The notes under the pieces: generated by a model
Told to the model about the DNA's origin: nothing
Seen by the model: only the letters and a program-made list of their open reading frames with translations
Databases searched by the model: none
Shown: in pieces, positions 1 through 6,988 of the stretch
How positions within the stretch are numbered: position 1 is the stretch's first letter
How the letters are laid out: each line of letters starts with the position of its first letter
Origin: an uncultured Clostridia bacterium
Lineage (GTDB): Bacteria; Bacillota; Clostridia; Lachnospirales; CAMVHY01
Length of the DNA stretch: 15,932 nt
Reading direction: 5' to 3'
Assembly (NCBI GenBank): GCA_946415665.1
Contig: CAMKTI010000026.1
Coordinates: forward strand, 1-15,932
Made by a program: the position numbers and the translations under genes

Positions 1-63
1 AATCATGTTTTTTAAATCAGAAATTTCTTCTTCCATCGCCGTGATAATTCCAAAACTTTTCAT
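1..63 (-). CDS. mtnN: 5'-methylthioadenosine/S-adenosylhomocysteine nucleosidase, N-terminal fragment
   Basis: Only the first 21 codons lie in the window; the gene continues past the left edge. The translated start (MKSFGIITAMEEEISDLKNM) matches the family's N-terminal strand G-I-I-x-A-M-E-E-E. In the E. coli enzyme the last Glu of that run is a catalytic/substrate-binding residue. The family cleaves MTA and SAH to free adenine, in methionine salvage and detoxification of methylation by-products. The start ATG (63-61) has a GGAG ribosome binding site 8 nt upstream. The gap after the idi stop codon is only 15 nt, so the two genes are probably co-transcribed. The call rests on a short but characteristic stretch. 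Confidence 0.8.
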   Translation of the reverse strand, partial: MKSFGIITAMEEEISDLKNMI

Positions 64-78
64 TATCGTCACTCCAAA

Positions 79-666
79 TTATTTTTTCTCATACACATTT
101 TTCATAAATTCCAAAACGATTTTATACGCTTTAAAAAACCATGAAGTAAAATAATTTTTCTTGTCAAGCAAATTATTAATTTCATTCACATTTAACCATT
201 GCAATTCACAAATTTCGTTTTTATTAAAATCAATTTCCGGCTTTTTATTAATTACATATAAATAAACAGAATCAATCTCATGTTCTTTTATTTTCCCGTA
301 ATCAGAAAAATATTTAAAAACTCCAGCATAATATATTTTTCCTAAATTCGTGTCAAAAACATTTTCTTGGTCGCTAAAATCGATTTGCAAGTTTAAATTT
401 AATTCATCACTAATACATCTTTTTATTGAGACTGTTATATTTTTTTCATTGCTATATGGATGCGAACAACAAGAATTACTCCATAAACCGCCGGAATGAT
501 ATTTATTAAAAGCTCGTTTTTGAATCAAAAATTTTTTTGTTTCAGCGTCATAGATAAAAATTGAAAACGCTCTGTGTAAATCACCTCTTGTGTGCACCGA
601 TAATTTTTCGCCGTGTCCAATGATTTTATTTTTTTCATCGACAAGAATTAAATCTCCGATAAACAT
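79..666 (-). CDS. idi: Isopentenyl-diphosphate delta-isomerase, type I (Nudix)
   Basis: Type I IPP isomerase (195 aa) interconverts IPP and DMAPP in the cytosol for isoprenoids such as the undecaprenyl carrier. Visible hallmarks: the metal/His region H25 and the LHRAFS block at 30-35; N-S-C-C-S-H-P at 64-70, with Cys67 in the place of the E. coli catalytic Cys67; the E-H-E motif at 118-120 carrying the catalytic Glu; and a Nudix-like helix around 80-90. A longer reading from 711 is possible. The ATG at 666-664 was chosen because it has a GGGAGG site 10 nt upstream, while the 711 ATG has only a weak one and would add 15 residues outside the family core. The mtnN start follows 15 nt after the stop. 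Type I (rather than type II flavin) isomerase is less usual in low-GC Gram-positives. Confidence 0.93.
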   Translation of the reverse strand: MFIGDLILVDEKNKIIGHGEKLSVHTRGDLHRAFSIFIYDAETKKFLIQKRAFNKYHSGGLWSNSCCSHPYSNEKNITVSIKRCISDELNLNLQIDFSDQENVFDTNLGKIYYAGVFKYFSDYGKIKEHEIDSVYLYVINKKPEIDFNKNEICELQWLNVNEINNLLDKKNYFTSWFFKAYKIVLEFMKNVYEKK

Positions 667-839
667 AAAACTTTTTCCTCCCAAAATAATTTTTCGGGAT
701 AATTTTAGCATGACGTTGTCTCGATTTTCTATAAAGCAAAAAAACTTAACACGTAATTTTATAATTTAAAAATAAAAAATAATGGCGACGATAAAAATAT
801 ATGAGCTAAAAAATTTTAAAACAGAATTTAATAAAACAA

Positions 840-868
840 TTGACAAACGATATTCTTTGTTATAAAAT
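840..868 (+). promoter_or_regulatory. Promoter of the calpain-like gene
   Basis: A perfect -35 TTGACA (840-845) is followed by TATAAAAT (861-868), with a -10 TAAAAT at 17-nt spacing (863-868). It lies about 54 nt before the ATG at 922. The region 712-921 is otherwise the divergent intergenic space between idi and this gene. Confidence 0.65.
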
Positions 869-921
869 ATATTTATTGAGCAAGAAAATTTATTTTGTTG
901 TAAATAAAAGAGGGATAAGTT

Positions 922-2766
922 ATGGAAAAGAAAAATGAATCTGAATTTGAGTTTCAGTTTGAATATTATAGACACACGGCATTAGATAACCATAAAGAAA
1001 CAATTAAACAGCATAGGGAATACAGAATAAATCATAAACACGATGAAAATCCAACTTCTGACGTTAAAGAGCGAATGAAAGAATTTAAAGAAGATAACAA
1101 ATATCATAAAATGCGTGAAAAATGTATAAAAAAATATAGCGAGATAAAGCAAGTTCCAAAAATCCAAGCACCGGACAAATATTTTTGTGAATATGATTGC
1201 CACAGAGATAAACCTTCAGAGGAAGAACTTTATCCCAACGATAAAGAAATATCTTTATATGAAAATGGTAATTTTGTTGTACGGCAAGTTAGTAATACGT
1301 GTTATTTTATGGCTTCAATACTTGGTCTTATAGATCAGGGGAGAGGAAATTATATAAAAGAAAAAATGATTCGGGAATATGAAGAAGACAAAACAAAAGC
1401 AATTGTTCGTTTGCGTGACGAAGATGGTTTGCCTGTTGATATTATCGTAGATAAAACTAGATTTGGTTATCGTAATAGACCACTTTGGTTGATTATGTTA
1501 GATAAAGCTGTGTGCGTAATGATGAATAGAAATAAATTTGGTGTTGAAAAGAACAACACAACAGGTTATGTACCCGGGATGAATAGGTTGTTTGATAAAC
1601 AGGCCAAGATAGTAGAAAGAGTTGATTGGTATGAAATAGAAAAAAATCAAAAAAATGGAGAAGAAGTTTTTAACCCAAAATGTTTTACGACACAAGATAT
1701 AGGCGACAGTGGCGAAGCTACAGGTTTTAAACTTCTTTTTGGAAAAAAAATTCTAGATAAGGATATGTTTTTTAAACAATTTCCGGATTTAAAGTCAAAG
1801 ACAACTGATAGTAACAAGAAGAACAATAATATGATGTTTTTGGAATATTTTTTAGAACGAAAAAAGTTAGTTATAGGTTCAGCTAACGGCTTAGACTGTG
1901 CTAAAATTTGGGAAGATCATGTAATGTATTTTAAATCATATGACAAAGATTATGTTTATGGTATTGAATCAATGGGCGGTAATTTCAAAATTCCAATTGC
2001 CAACTTTAATAAAATGAGTAATCTCTATGCAGCAGAATTTCCACGTAATAAAAAAAAATCAAAAAAAGTTGAGATAGCAAACCATCAAGAGGATAAAAAA
2101 ACTAATAAAAATGAAATGGAAAATAATAATTCGGATGATGTAAAAGATGAAGTTGGCAATTCTGAAATGATAAAAAGTAAAGGTAAAATAAATAGCTCCA
2201 AAAAAACAGAAACAAAAACAGAAAACATTATTGATGCCAAAGAAGATATAAAAAGCAACACAGAAAATGATAAATGGAGTAATAATTTGGATTTAATAAA
2301 CAGCAAAATTAATGTTGTTGACGAAGGTATGGAAAATAAAAAAATTAATATCGATGTAAATCACATTAAAAAAGCGGACAATACTGTGAATAATGACGAA
2401 GGGAATAATATCAATATCACTGCGAATTGTGGTTTTATGGTGACAAACAATAGTATTGAAAATAACGAAAATAAACAATTTATCAACTGGAAATTTGTTA
2501 TACCTGGAATATTATTTTTTGTTGATGCTATATTTGCCTTTTGTTTTGATACTTGTCTTTTTATTTCAATTGTTTTCTTGGTCATTGGATTGTTTTTAAT
2601 CGTTTGGGGCATTAAGAACAAATTGAAAGCCTGTGTCGCATATAAATTTTTTGCTTTTTCTTCTCCAAAACAAAATAAACCTAGATATATTCTTGACAAA
2701 AATCGCGATCGAATTGATAATAATAATCTAAAGTTGACAAATGATATTTATCTTAAAAATTTTTAA
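922..2766 (+). CDS. Calpain/papain-like cysteine protease with C-terminal membrane hairpin
   Basis: This 614-aa protein has three parts. Residues about 105-370 resemble a calpain-type (peptidase C2) domain. RQVSNTCYFMASILGLI (121-137) fits the active-site helix, with candidate nucleophile Cys127 and Gln122 for the oxyanion hole. AIVRLRDEDGLPVDIIVD (160-177) fits the calpain strand pattern, RPLWLIMLDKA (186-196) fits the family's L-W-x-x-L-L-E-K-A block, and EDHVMYF (331-337) supplies candidate His333. Residues about 375-520 are a low-complexity Lys/Asn/Glu-rich linker. Residues about 525-563 are two hydrophobic helices with a short turn, followed by a 51-residue basic tail. No signal peptide is visible. 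The start has AGAGGG 7 nt upstream. The C-Y-F/M spelling also recalls ubiquitin-specific protease Cys boxes. The fold call is by eye; activity is unproven because the expected third residue is altered. The gene stands alone with its own promoter and terminator. Confidence 0.6.
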   Translation: MEKKNESEFEFQFEYYRHTALDNHKETIKQHREYRINHKHDENPTSDVKERMKEFKEDNKYHKMREKCIKKYSEIKQVPKIQAPDKYFCEYDCHRDKPSEEELYPNDKEISLYENGNFVVRQVSNTCYFMASILGLIDQGRGNYIKEKMIREYEEDKTKAIVRLRDEDGLPVDIIVDKTRFGYRNRPLWLIMLDKAVCVMMNRNKFGVEKNNTTGYVPGMNRLFDKQAKIVERVDWYEIEKNQKNGEEVFNPKCFTTQDIGDSGEATGFKLLFGKKILDKDMFFKQFPDLKSKTTDSNKKNNNMMFLEYFLERKKLVIGSANGLDCAKIWEDHVMYFKSYDKDYVYGIESMGGNFKIPIANFNKMSNLYAAEFPRNKKKSKKVEIANHQEDKKTNKNEMENNNSDDVKDEVGNSEMIKSKGKINSSKKTETKTENIIDAKEDIKSNTENDKWSNNLDLINSKINVVDEGMENKKINIDVNHIKKADNTVNNDEGNNINITANCGFMVTNNSIENNENKQFINWKFVIPGILFFVDAIFAFCFDTCLFISIVFLVIGLFLIVWGIKNKLKACVAYKFFAFSSPKQNKPRYILDKNRDRIDNNNLKLTNDIYLKNF

Positions 2767-2770
2767 ACAT

Positions 2771-2820
2771 AAAAAAAGAATGATTAAAAATCATTCTTTT
2801 CTTTTTTTATTTTAATTTTT
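2771..2820. terminator. Bidirectional terminator hairpin after the calpain-like gene
   Basis: The stem AGAATGATT/AATCATTCT (about 2777-2797) is preceded by an A-run and followed by a T-rich tract. It is the near-copy of the terminator at 4640-4690, with one compensatory base-pair change in the stem. Confidence 0.8.
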
Positions 2821-2864
2821 CTCAGACAAAACTTTTTGCGAACTCAAAACCAAAATTTTTTGCG
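2771..2864. repeat. 94-bp direct repeat, copy A: terminator plus orphan fprA 3' end
   Basis: This segment aligns without gaps to 4640-4733, 86 of 94 positions identical, including a 54-nt perfect run (2795-2848). Copy B contains the true last codons of fprA. Copy A therefore carries an orphan minus-strand tail reading A-K-N-F-G-F-E-F-A-K-S-F-V-stop (stop at 2824-2822) with no gene in front of it. Six of the eight differences are in the hairpin. Similarity stops abruptly at 2864/4733. The two copies flank the 549-aa gene. Confidence 0.92.
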
Positions 2865-2894
2865 AGATATGTTTTTTTGATAAAAATATTATTT

Positions 2895-2923
2895 TTGAAA
2901 ATGATTTATGAATATAGTATAAT
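2895..2923 (+). promoter_or_regulatory. Promoter of the 549-aa membrane protein gene
   Basis: TTGAAA (2895-2900), a 17-nt spacer, then a perfect TATAAT (2918-2923). The predicted transcript begins near 2930, about 45 nt before the start codon. Confidence 0.75.
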
Positions 2924-2973
2924 AATAGTGTTGTATCAGAAACTTTTTTTAGAATTTTAGGGGGTATCTATTG

Positions 2974-4620
2974 ATGAAACAAAATAATGTTGGTGTAGCA
3001 CCAATACTTTCAGGTAATCAATCGGATGATAAATCGAAGTTTTATCAGGAAAAAATGCGTTTAATAACAGAATCAAATGGTATTTATAGTTTAGTTCATG
3101 GATTGGTGCAAAAATACCTTAGTAGTGTGAATGAAGAAAATGATGAAGGCACGATCACGTTAGCAGACGTGAAGAAAGTTCGTAAGGCATGTGGTAAAAA
3201 AAATGAAAATACTATGCCTTTATGTTTTTGTGAAAAACAAGAACCTAGAATAACTTATGGAAATGAGTATAATATAGTTTATTTTTATGATAAGCTTGAT
3301 GATAAAATGATAAATTTGGCTAAAAGTGGTGATATTCGCGAAAACGTTCGCCATTTTGTTTACTATATAACAAGTCTGCTTAAAGGCAAAAGTTTTGCTA
3401 GGTTTATAATTAGTGATAAGGATAGCTTTAATGCAATTAAAAAGATTCTTTTGTCTGATTTTGTTATTAAGCGTGATGGGTTTGAAGAATTTTTTTTAAA
3501 CTTTGACGAATTGCTAATCGATTTAATTAAAACTCTCAACGTTAATAATAAAAATATAAACGATGTTAATGATAAAAATATAAACGTAGATGAAATAAAA
3601 AATTTGATACTAGGTTATTTAGAAAAAGTGAATAACATATCTCCAAGACTTGCTTTAAAACTATTTGACCAAGAATTTTGGATTTTGTTTACAGGAAACG
3701 ATAAGGTTGACGAGAAATTTATTGTTTCAATTTTTAGCAAGCTATATTTAAAGCCTTTTTTTTCGTTGCCTTTGTCCTATTATGATAACAAACCAGAACT
3801 CCGGTTTACTTATGTTAATGGCATATGTAAAAAAATACTTAATAAAGAAGAAAATGTTATGCCTGTGAAGATAAAATATGCCGTTCGACCAATATTAATT
3901 AGAAAATTAACAGAAGTTTTTCAAGATAAAAATATAAGATTATCGGATTTCTTTAATAGAAATTATTTTTCCATTGCTAGTTTTTTATTAGATTACTGTC
4001 AAAAAAACAACGATAATGAAAAAAATAATTTACTAACAAGTTTAAAACAGTGGGCTCAAGATAGTTTAAAAAAAGAAAATAGTATTTATATAGATAGGGC
4101 AGTATTAGAAAATAAAATTTATGCAAAGTTGTTTTCTCTCGATGAGAAATTGAAAAATATTTTTAATCAAATAACCGCCTCTGTGCAAGAATCGGAAAAA
4201 CAAAAAAATGATATAAAAGAAAACCGGTCTGTTATAGAAAATAATCCGGTGGATAGTAATGAAAAAATAGATCTCAGTATTAATATTAAAAATCTTATTT
4301 TGCTCTTATCTATTTATTTTGTGTGCATTTTTTTGATAATAATCGGTTTGATTACAATTCCGGTTTTCTGGCCTAGACTTTTTTTGCTCATTCCTTTATT
4401 TATAATGTGTGTATTTTTCAGTATGTTCATAGAAACTTGTAAACAAATAGAAAAGTATAGGAGATGTATCGCTATACAAGATATTAAAAATTCAAAGACG
4501 AAATTGGAAGCTAGACGCAAAATTTCTTTTGATATGTTTTGGCGAAAAAAAGTTAAAGATTGTTTTAATAATCTTCCCGAATCAGCAAATCCACCGAATG
4601 AAATCCTGATAAATAATTAA
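2974..4620 (+). CDS. Unrecognised large protein with C-terminal two-helix membrane hairpin
   Basis: I do not recognise the family. The first about 430 residues are soluble-looking, helix-rich and charged, with no signal peptide. Residues about 195-213 hold a doubled 8-residue unit (N-V-N-N-K-N-I-N / D-V-N-D-K-N-I-N) encoded by a 24-nt tandem repeat. Residues about 440-486 form two hydrophobic helices joined at a Pro/Trp turn (I-P-V-F-W-P), followed by a 62-residue basic tail. This layout matches the calpain-like protein before it and the IQ-motif protein near the right edge. AGGGGG (2959-2964) precedes the ATG at 2974 by 9 nt; an in-frame TTG at 2971 is a possible alternative. The gene has its own promoter and terminator and lies between two copies of a 94-bp repeat, so it looks like an inserted single-gene unit. 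A host-interaction role is inference. Confidence 0.85.
   Translation: MKQNNVGVAPILSGNQSDDKSKFYQEKMRLITESNGIYSLVHGLVQKYLSSVNEENDEGTITLADVKKVRKACGKKNENTMPLCFCEKQEPRITYGNEYNIVYFYDKLDDKMINLAKSGDIRENVRHFVYYITSLLKGKSFARFIISDKDSFNAIKKILLSDFVIKRDGFEEFFLNFDELLIDLIKTLNVNNKNINDVNDKNINVDEIKNLILGYLEKVNNISPRLALKLFDQEFWILFTGNDKVDEKFIVSIFSKLYLKPFFSLPLSYYDNKPELRFTYVNGICKKILNKEENVMPVKIKYAVRPILIRKLTEVFQDKNIRLSDFFNRNYFSIASFLLDYCQKNNDNEKNNLLTSLKQWAQDSLKKENSIYIDRAVLENKIYAKLFSLDEKLKNIFNQITASVQESEKQKNDIKENRSVIENNPVDSNEKIDLSINIKNLILLLSIYFVCIFLIIIGLITIPVFWPRLFLLIPLFIMCVFFSMFIETCKQIEKYRRCIAIQDIKNSKTKLEARRKISFDMFWRKKVKDCFNNLPESANPPNEILINN
3538..3585 (+). repeat. 24-nt in-frame tandem duplication
   Basis: Two 24-nt units (3538-3561 and 3562-3585) share the block aataaaaatataaac or a near variant. 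They encode N-V-N-N-K-N-I-N and D-V-N-D-K-N-I-N. This is probably a replication-slippage duplication in an Asn/Lys-rich surface loop. Confidence 0.8.
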
Positions 4621-4639
4621 ACTTATAATTTTATGCGAT

Positions 4640-4690
4640 AAAAAAAGAGTGATTTTTAGTCACTCTTTTCTTTTTTTATTTTAATTTTTC
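4640..4690. terminator. Bidirectional terminator between the 549-aa gene and fprA
   Basis: The stem AGAGTGA/TCACTCT has A-rich and T-rich flanks on either side, so it can serve both convergent genes. It ends immediately before the fprA stop codon (4693-4691). Confidence 0.82.
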
Positions 4691-4733
4691 TCAGACAAAA
4701 CTTTTTGCGAACTCAAAGCCAAAAGTTTTTGCG
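4640..4733. repeat. 94-bp direct repeat, copy B: terminator plus genuine fprA 3' end
   Basis: This is the partner of 2771-2864. Here the last 14 codons belong to the intact fprA, so this is the parental arrangement and copy A is the duplicate or integration scar. Confidence 0.92.
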
Positions 4734-5896
4734 CTTTCCAAATCTTTTCCACTCGGCACAAAATTTATTTTCAATTTATCTTCAAAAACCTTAAGCTTTA
4801 AATCTTTTAATCTATTAAAAATAAAATCAGTTGCTTCACCGCTCCATCCAAATGATCCAAAAACTGCCACGTTTTTATTTTTATTATTAATTGCGTCGAT
4901 TCCGGTTAATAAATTCCAAACGGGAGCAACTGCATCACGATTAATTGTCGGACTGCCAATCAAAAATGCATCGCTTTTATTTAATTCATTACGCAAAAAA
5001 TTTAAATCATGCTCAATAATATTAAATAATTTCACATCCAAATTTTTATTGCGCTCCAAAATTCCTGTTTTTATTTTTTTTGCCAACTCAAATGTATTTC
5101 CATAAGCTGAACAATAAAAAATCGCAACATATTTATTTTTCGTGTCTTTTTTTTCTGACGCCCAAATTTTATATTTTTCGATTACACTGCCTAATAAATT
5201 ATTTTTTGTTAAAACGGGCCCATGACTTGTAAAAATAAAATCCAAATCAATCCCATTAATTTTTTCTAGACCCAACAAAACATATTTTTTAAACGAGCCA
5301 AAAATATTTTTAAAATAATTCTCGAGCATTAAATCATAATCACTCAAAAATTTTATTTTAAAATCAAAAATTCCTGGTTCACAAAAATGACAACCTAAAA
5401 AATCACACGAAAACAAAGCTTTAAAATTTTTATTTTCGAGCAAACTAAACATACTGTCAGGCCAATGTAAAAACGGAGCTGAAATAAATTTAATTTTATT
5501 TTTGCCCAAATCCAACTCAAAATCATTTTGCGCGATTATAAAATCCAAATCTTGATTAAGAATATTTTTTAAATAAATTGCTCCTGCTTTCGAACAAATT
5601 ATTTTTGCATTCGATGCCAATTTTATTATTTTTTTTAACGCGCCCGAATGATCCGGTTCTGTATGATTCAAAATAATATAATCGATTGAATCTAAATCAC
5701 ATATTTCTTTTATATTCTCAAGATAATCCTCAAAAAAATCGCTATGACACGTTTCAACCAAAGCAATTTTTTTATCCTTAATCAAAAAAGAATTATATGA
5801 CGTTCCAAAATCTGTTTTTACTATCACATCTGAGATTCGCGAATTTGGATTTAAAACTCCGACATAATAAATAAAGTCATTTATTTTTTTTGCCAT
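4691..5896 (-). CDS. fprA: Flavodiiron protein (A-type flavoprotein, O2/NO reductase)
   Basis: This 401-aa protein has the class A flavodiiron layout. An N-terminal metallo-beta-lactamase-like domain (about 1-250) carries the diiron ligands: H78-x-E80-x-D82-H83 in NHTEPDHSGAL, H144 in PFLHWPDS, D165 and H225 in TSHGP. A flavodoxin domain (about 255-401) has an FMN phosphate loop at YCSAYGNT (261-268). The family reduces O2 to water or NO to N2O in anaerobes, using electrons from rubredoxin. The rubredoxin gene lies 24 nt upstream on the same strand, so the pair is an oxygen/NO-scavenging operon. AGGG precedes the ATG. All metal ligands are present and the length is normal. Its last codons are duplicated at 2822-2864. 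Confidence 0.97.
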   Translation of the reverse strand: MAKKINDFIYYVGVLNPNSRISDVIVKTDFGTSYNSFLIKDKKIALVETCHSDFFEDYLENIKEICDLDSIDYIILNHTEPDHSGALKKIIKLASNAKIICSKAGAIYLKNILNQDLDFIIAQNDFELDLGKNKIKFISAPFLHWPDSMFSLLENKNFKALFSCDFLGCHFCEPGIFDFKIKFLSDYDLMLENYFKNIFGSFKKYVLLGLEKINGIDLDFIFTSHGPVLTKNNLLGSVIEKYKIWASEKKDTKNKYVAIFYCSAYGNTFELAKKIKTGILERNKNLDVKLFNIIEHDLNFLRNELNKSDAFLIGSPTINRDAVAPVWNLLTGIDAINNKNKNVAVFGSFGWSGEATDFIFNRLKDLKLKVFEDKLKINFVPSGKDLESAKTFGFEFAKSFV

Positions 5897-5920
5897 ATAT
5901 TTTTCCCTTCGTATTTATTT

Positions 5921-6079
5921 TTAGTTTTCTTGCTCAAACATATTTTTTTCTACACCGCATTCTGGACAAACAAAATCATCTGGCAAATCATCAAATTTTG
6001 TTCCCGGTGCAATATTTTCTTCTGGCAAACCTAATTCTTCATCGTAAACAAATCCACATACTTCACAAACATATTTCAT
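5921..6079 (-). CDS. Rubredoxin
   Basis: This 52-aa one-electron carrier has the canonical iron site: C5-E-V-C8-G-Y and C38-P-E-C41-G. The typical middle also appears, with A-P-G-T-K-F-D-D-L-P-D-D-F just before the second Cys pair. The start ATG (6079-6077) has a strong AGGAGG site 9-10 nt upstream. It is the first gene of the operon with fprA and is its likely electron donor. Transcription probably starts from the near-consensus promoter at 6114-6142. Confidence 0.97.
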   Translation of the reverse strand: MKYVCEVCGFVYDEELGLPEENIAPGTKFDDLPDDFVCPECGVEKNMFEQEN

Positions 6080-6113
6080 TTAAAAACACCTCCTAAATAA
6101 AAATAATAAAAGG

Positions 6114-6142
6114 ATTATATGCAGAAAAAAAATTTGTTTCAA
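6114..6142 (-). promoter_or_regulatory. Promoter of the rubredoxin-fprA operon
   Basis: On the minus strand, TTGAAA (6142-6137), a 17-nt spacer and TATAAT (6119-6114) stand 35 nt before the rubredoxin start. No obvious operator is visible. Confidence 0.78.
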
Positions 6143-6167
6143 GAATTATTTTTTTCGAATAAAAATT

Positions 6168-6195
6168 TTGTTTGGCACAAAAATTTTTTTATAAT
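6168..6195 (+). promoter_or_regulatory. Promoter of the GNAT gene
   Basis: A perfect TATAAT lies at 6190-6195 with a weak -35 (TTGTTT, 6168-6173) at 16-nt spacing. The -10 lies inside the longest possible reading frame, which supports the downstream start at 6226. Confidence 0.55.
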
Positions 6196-6225
6196 GGAGA
6201 AAAAAATAAAAGGAGTGGTAAAAAA

Positions 6226-6834
6226 ATGTCCACAAAAGAAAAATTGTTTGCAGTTTTAATTTCTCCGTCGAGAAAATATTGGGACAGCTATTATCAAGCT
6301 TGTAAAGAATCAGAAAAAGCAGGCGAGAGATCTTTTTTGCATGACCTGAAAGAATTTGCGCATTTGAAAAAAGGCGAAGATAATAATTTTGCAGCGTATC
6401 AAAAAGGAATCACACGTCAACTTTATTTTGAAAAGGTTAACGGCGAATCTAAAATGTTAAATGTTCCGTCGACAACTTATTGGTTAGTTGATAAAAAAGA
6501 ATATATTGGCATAGGAATAATTCGTCATCGTATGACGAAAGCAATTGAAGAATACGGAGCAAACATTGGCTATGCGATTCGTCTTGGAAAAAGAAATCAA
6601 GGTTATGGGACTATATTATTAAGATTTTTATTACAAGAAGCTTATAGATTTAAAATTAATCCGGCTTTGATAACATGTAGTGAAGATAATATTGCGTCAA
6701 AAACATTGATTGAACATGCAGGTGGAATTTTAAGAGATAAATTACCTTCGACAGAACATGGCAAACCAATTACTTTATGTCGTTATTGGGTTAGAACTGA
6801 TCCTAAATCAATACAAAAAAATAAAAGATCTTGA
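6226..6834 (+). CDS. GNAT-family N-acetyltransferase
   Basis: This 202-aa protein has the acetyl-CoA-binding motif A of GNAT enzymes: a strand GYAIRL followed by the pyrophosphate loop RNQGYG (123-128). The later E-D-N-I-A-S-K block (153-159) and the helix L-I-E-H-A-G-G are typical of the Rim/phosphinothricin-type subgroup, which acetylates small amines, amino acids or protein N-termini. The substrate cannot be read from the sequence. The N-terminal 70 residues are an extension not needed for the fold. AGGAG (6211-6215) lies 10 nt before the ATG at 6226. A longer frame starting at 6172 would overlap the promoter and is unlikely. The gene stands alone, with a terminator overlapping its stop codon. 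Confidence 0.9.
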   Translation: MSTKEKLFAVLISPSRKYWDSYYQACKESEKAGERSFLHDLKEFAHLKKGEDNNFAAYQKGITRQLYFEKVNGESKMLNVPSTTYWLVDKKEYIGIGIIRHRMTKAIEEYGANIGYAIRLGKRNQGYGTILLRFLLQEAYRFKINPALITCSEDNIASKTLIEHAGGILRDKLPSTEHGKPITLCRYWVRTDPKSIQKNKRS

Positions 6835-6857
6835 TGATCAAGGTCTTTTTTGTTTTT
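6824..6857 (+). terminator. Terminator of the GNAT gene
   Basis: The stem AGATCTTGA/TCAAGGTCT (one G-T pair) runs from 6826 to 6846, followed by a T-run. It overlaps the stop codon. Confidence 0.85.
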
Positions 6858-6905
6858 GAGTAAAAATTATTATATGTAAATCAATATTTATTTTAAAACA
6901 AATTA

Positions 6906-6934
6906 TTGACAACTCAACAAAATTATTTTATAAT
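6906..6934 (+). promoter_or_regulatory. Consensus-perfect promoter before the truncated 106-aa ORF
   Basis: TTGACA (6906-6911), exactly 17 nt, then TATAAT (6929-6934), 54 nt before the ATG at 6989. Both hexamers match the housekeeping sigma consensus fully. Confidence 0.85.
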
Positions 6935-6988
6935 AACGATGTTGTTTGTAATTTTATTGTTTATATATTAAAGATTATGAGAATTTAA

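Noticed and set aside
2361..2699. A 112-codon minus-strand ORF opposite the calpain-like gene
   Set aside because: It is a shadow over the linker and membrane hairpin codons, with no ribosome site and no recognisable motif.
922..2766. Assigning the protease to the ubiquitin-specific (USP) family because of N-T-C-Y
   Set aside because: The blocks after the Cys helix (V-R-L-x-D-G strand, L-W-x-x-M-L-D-K-A helix) and the 206-residue Cys-His distance fit calpain-like enzymes better; USP remains an alternative only.
5890..6096. A 68-codon plus-strand ORF
   Set aside because: It is the antisense shadow of the rubredoxin gene, whose Cys pairs and ribosome site are unmistakable.
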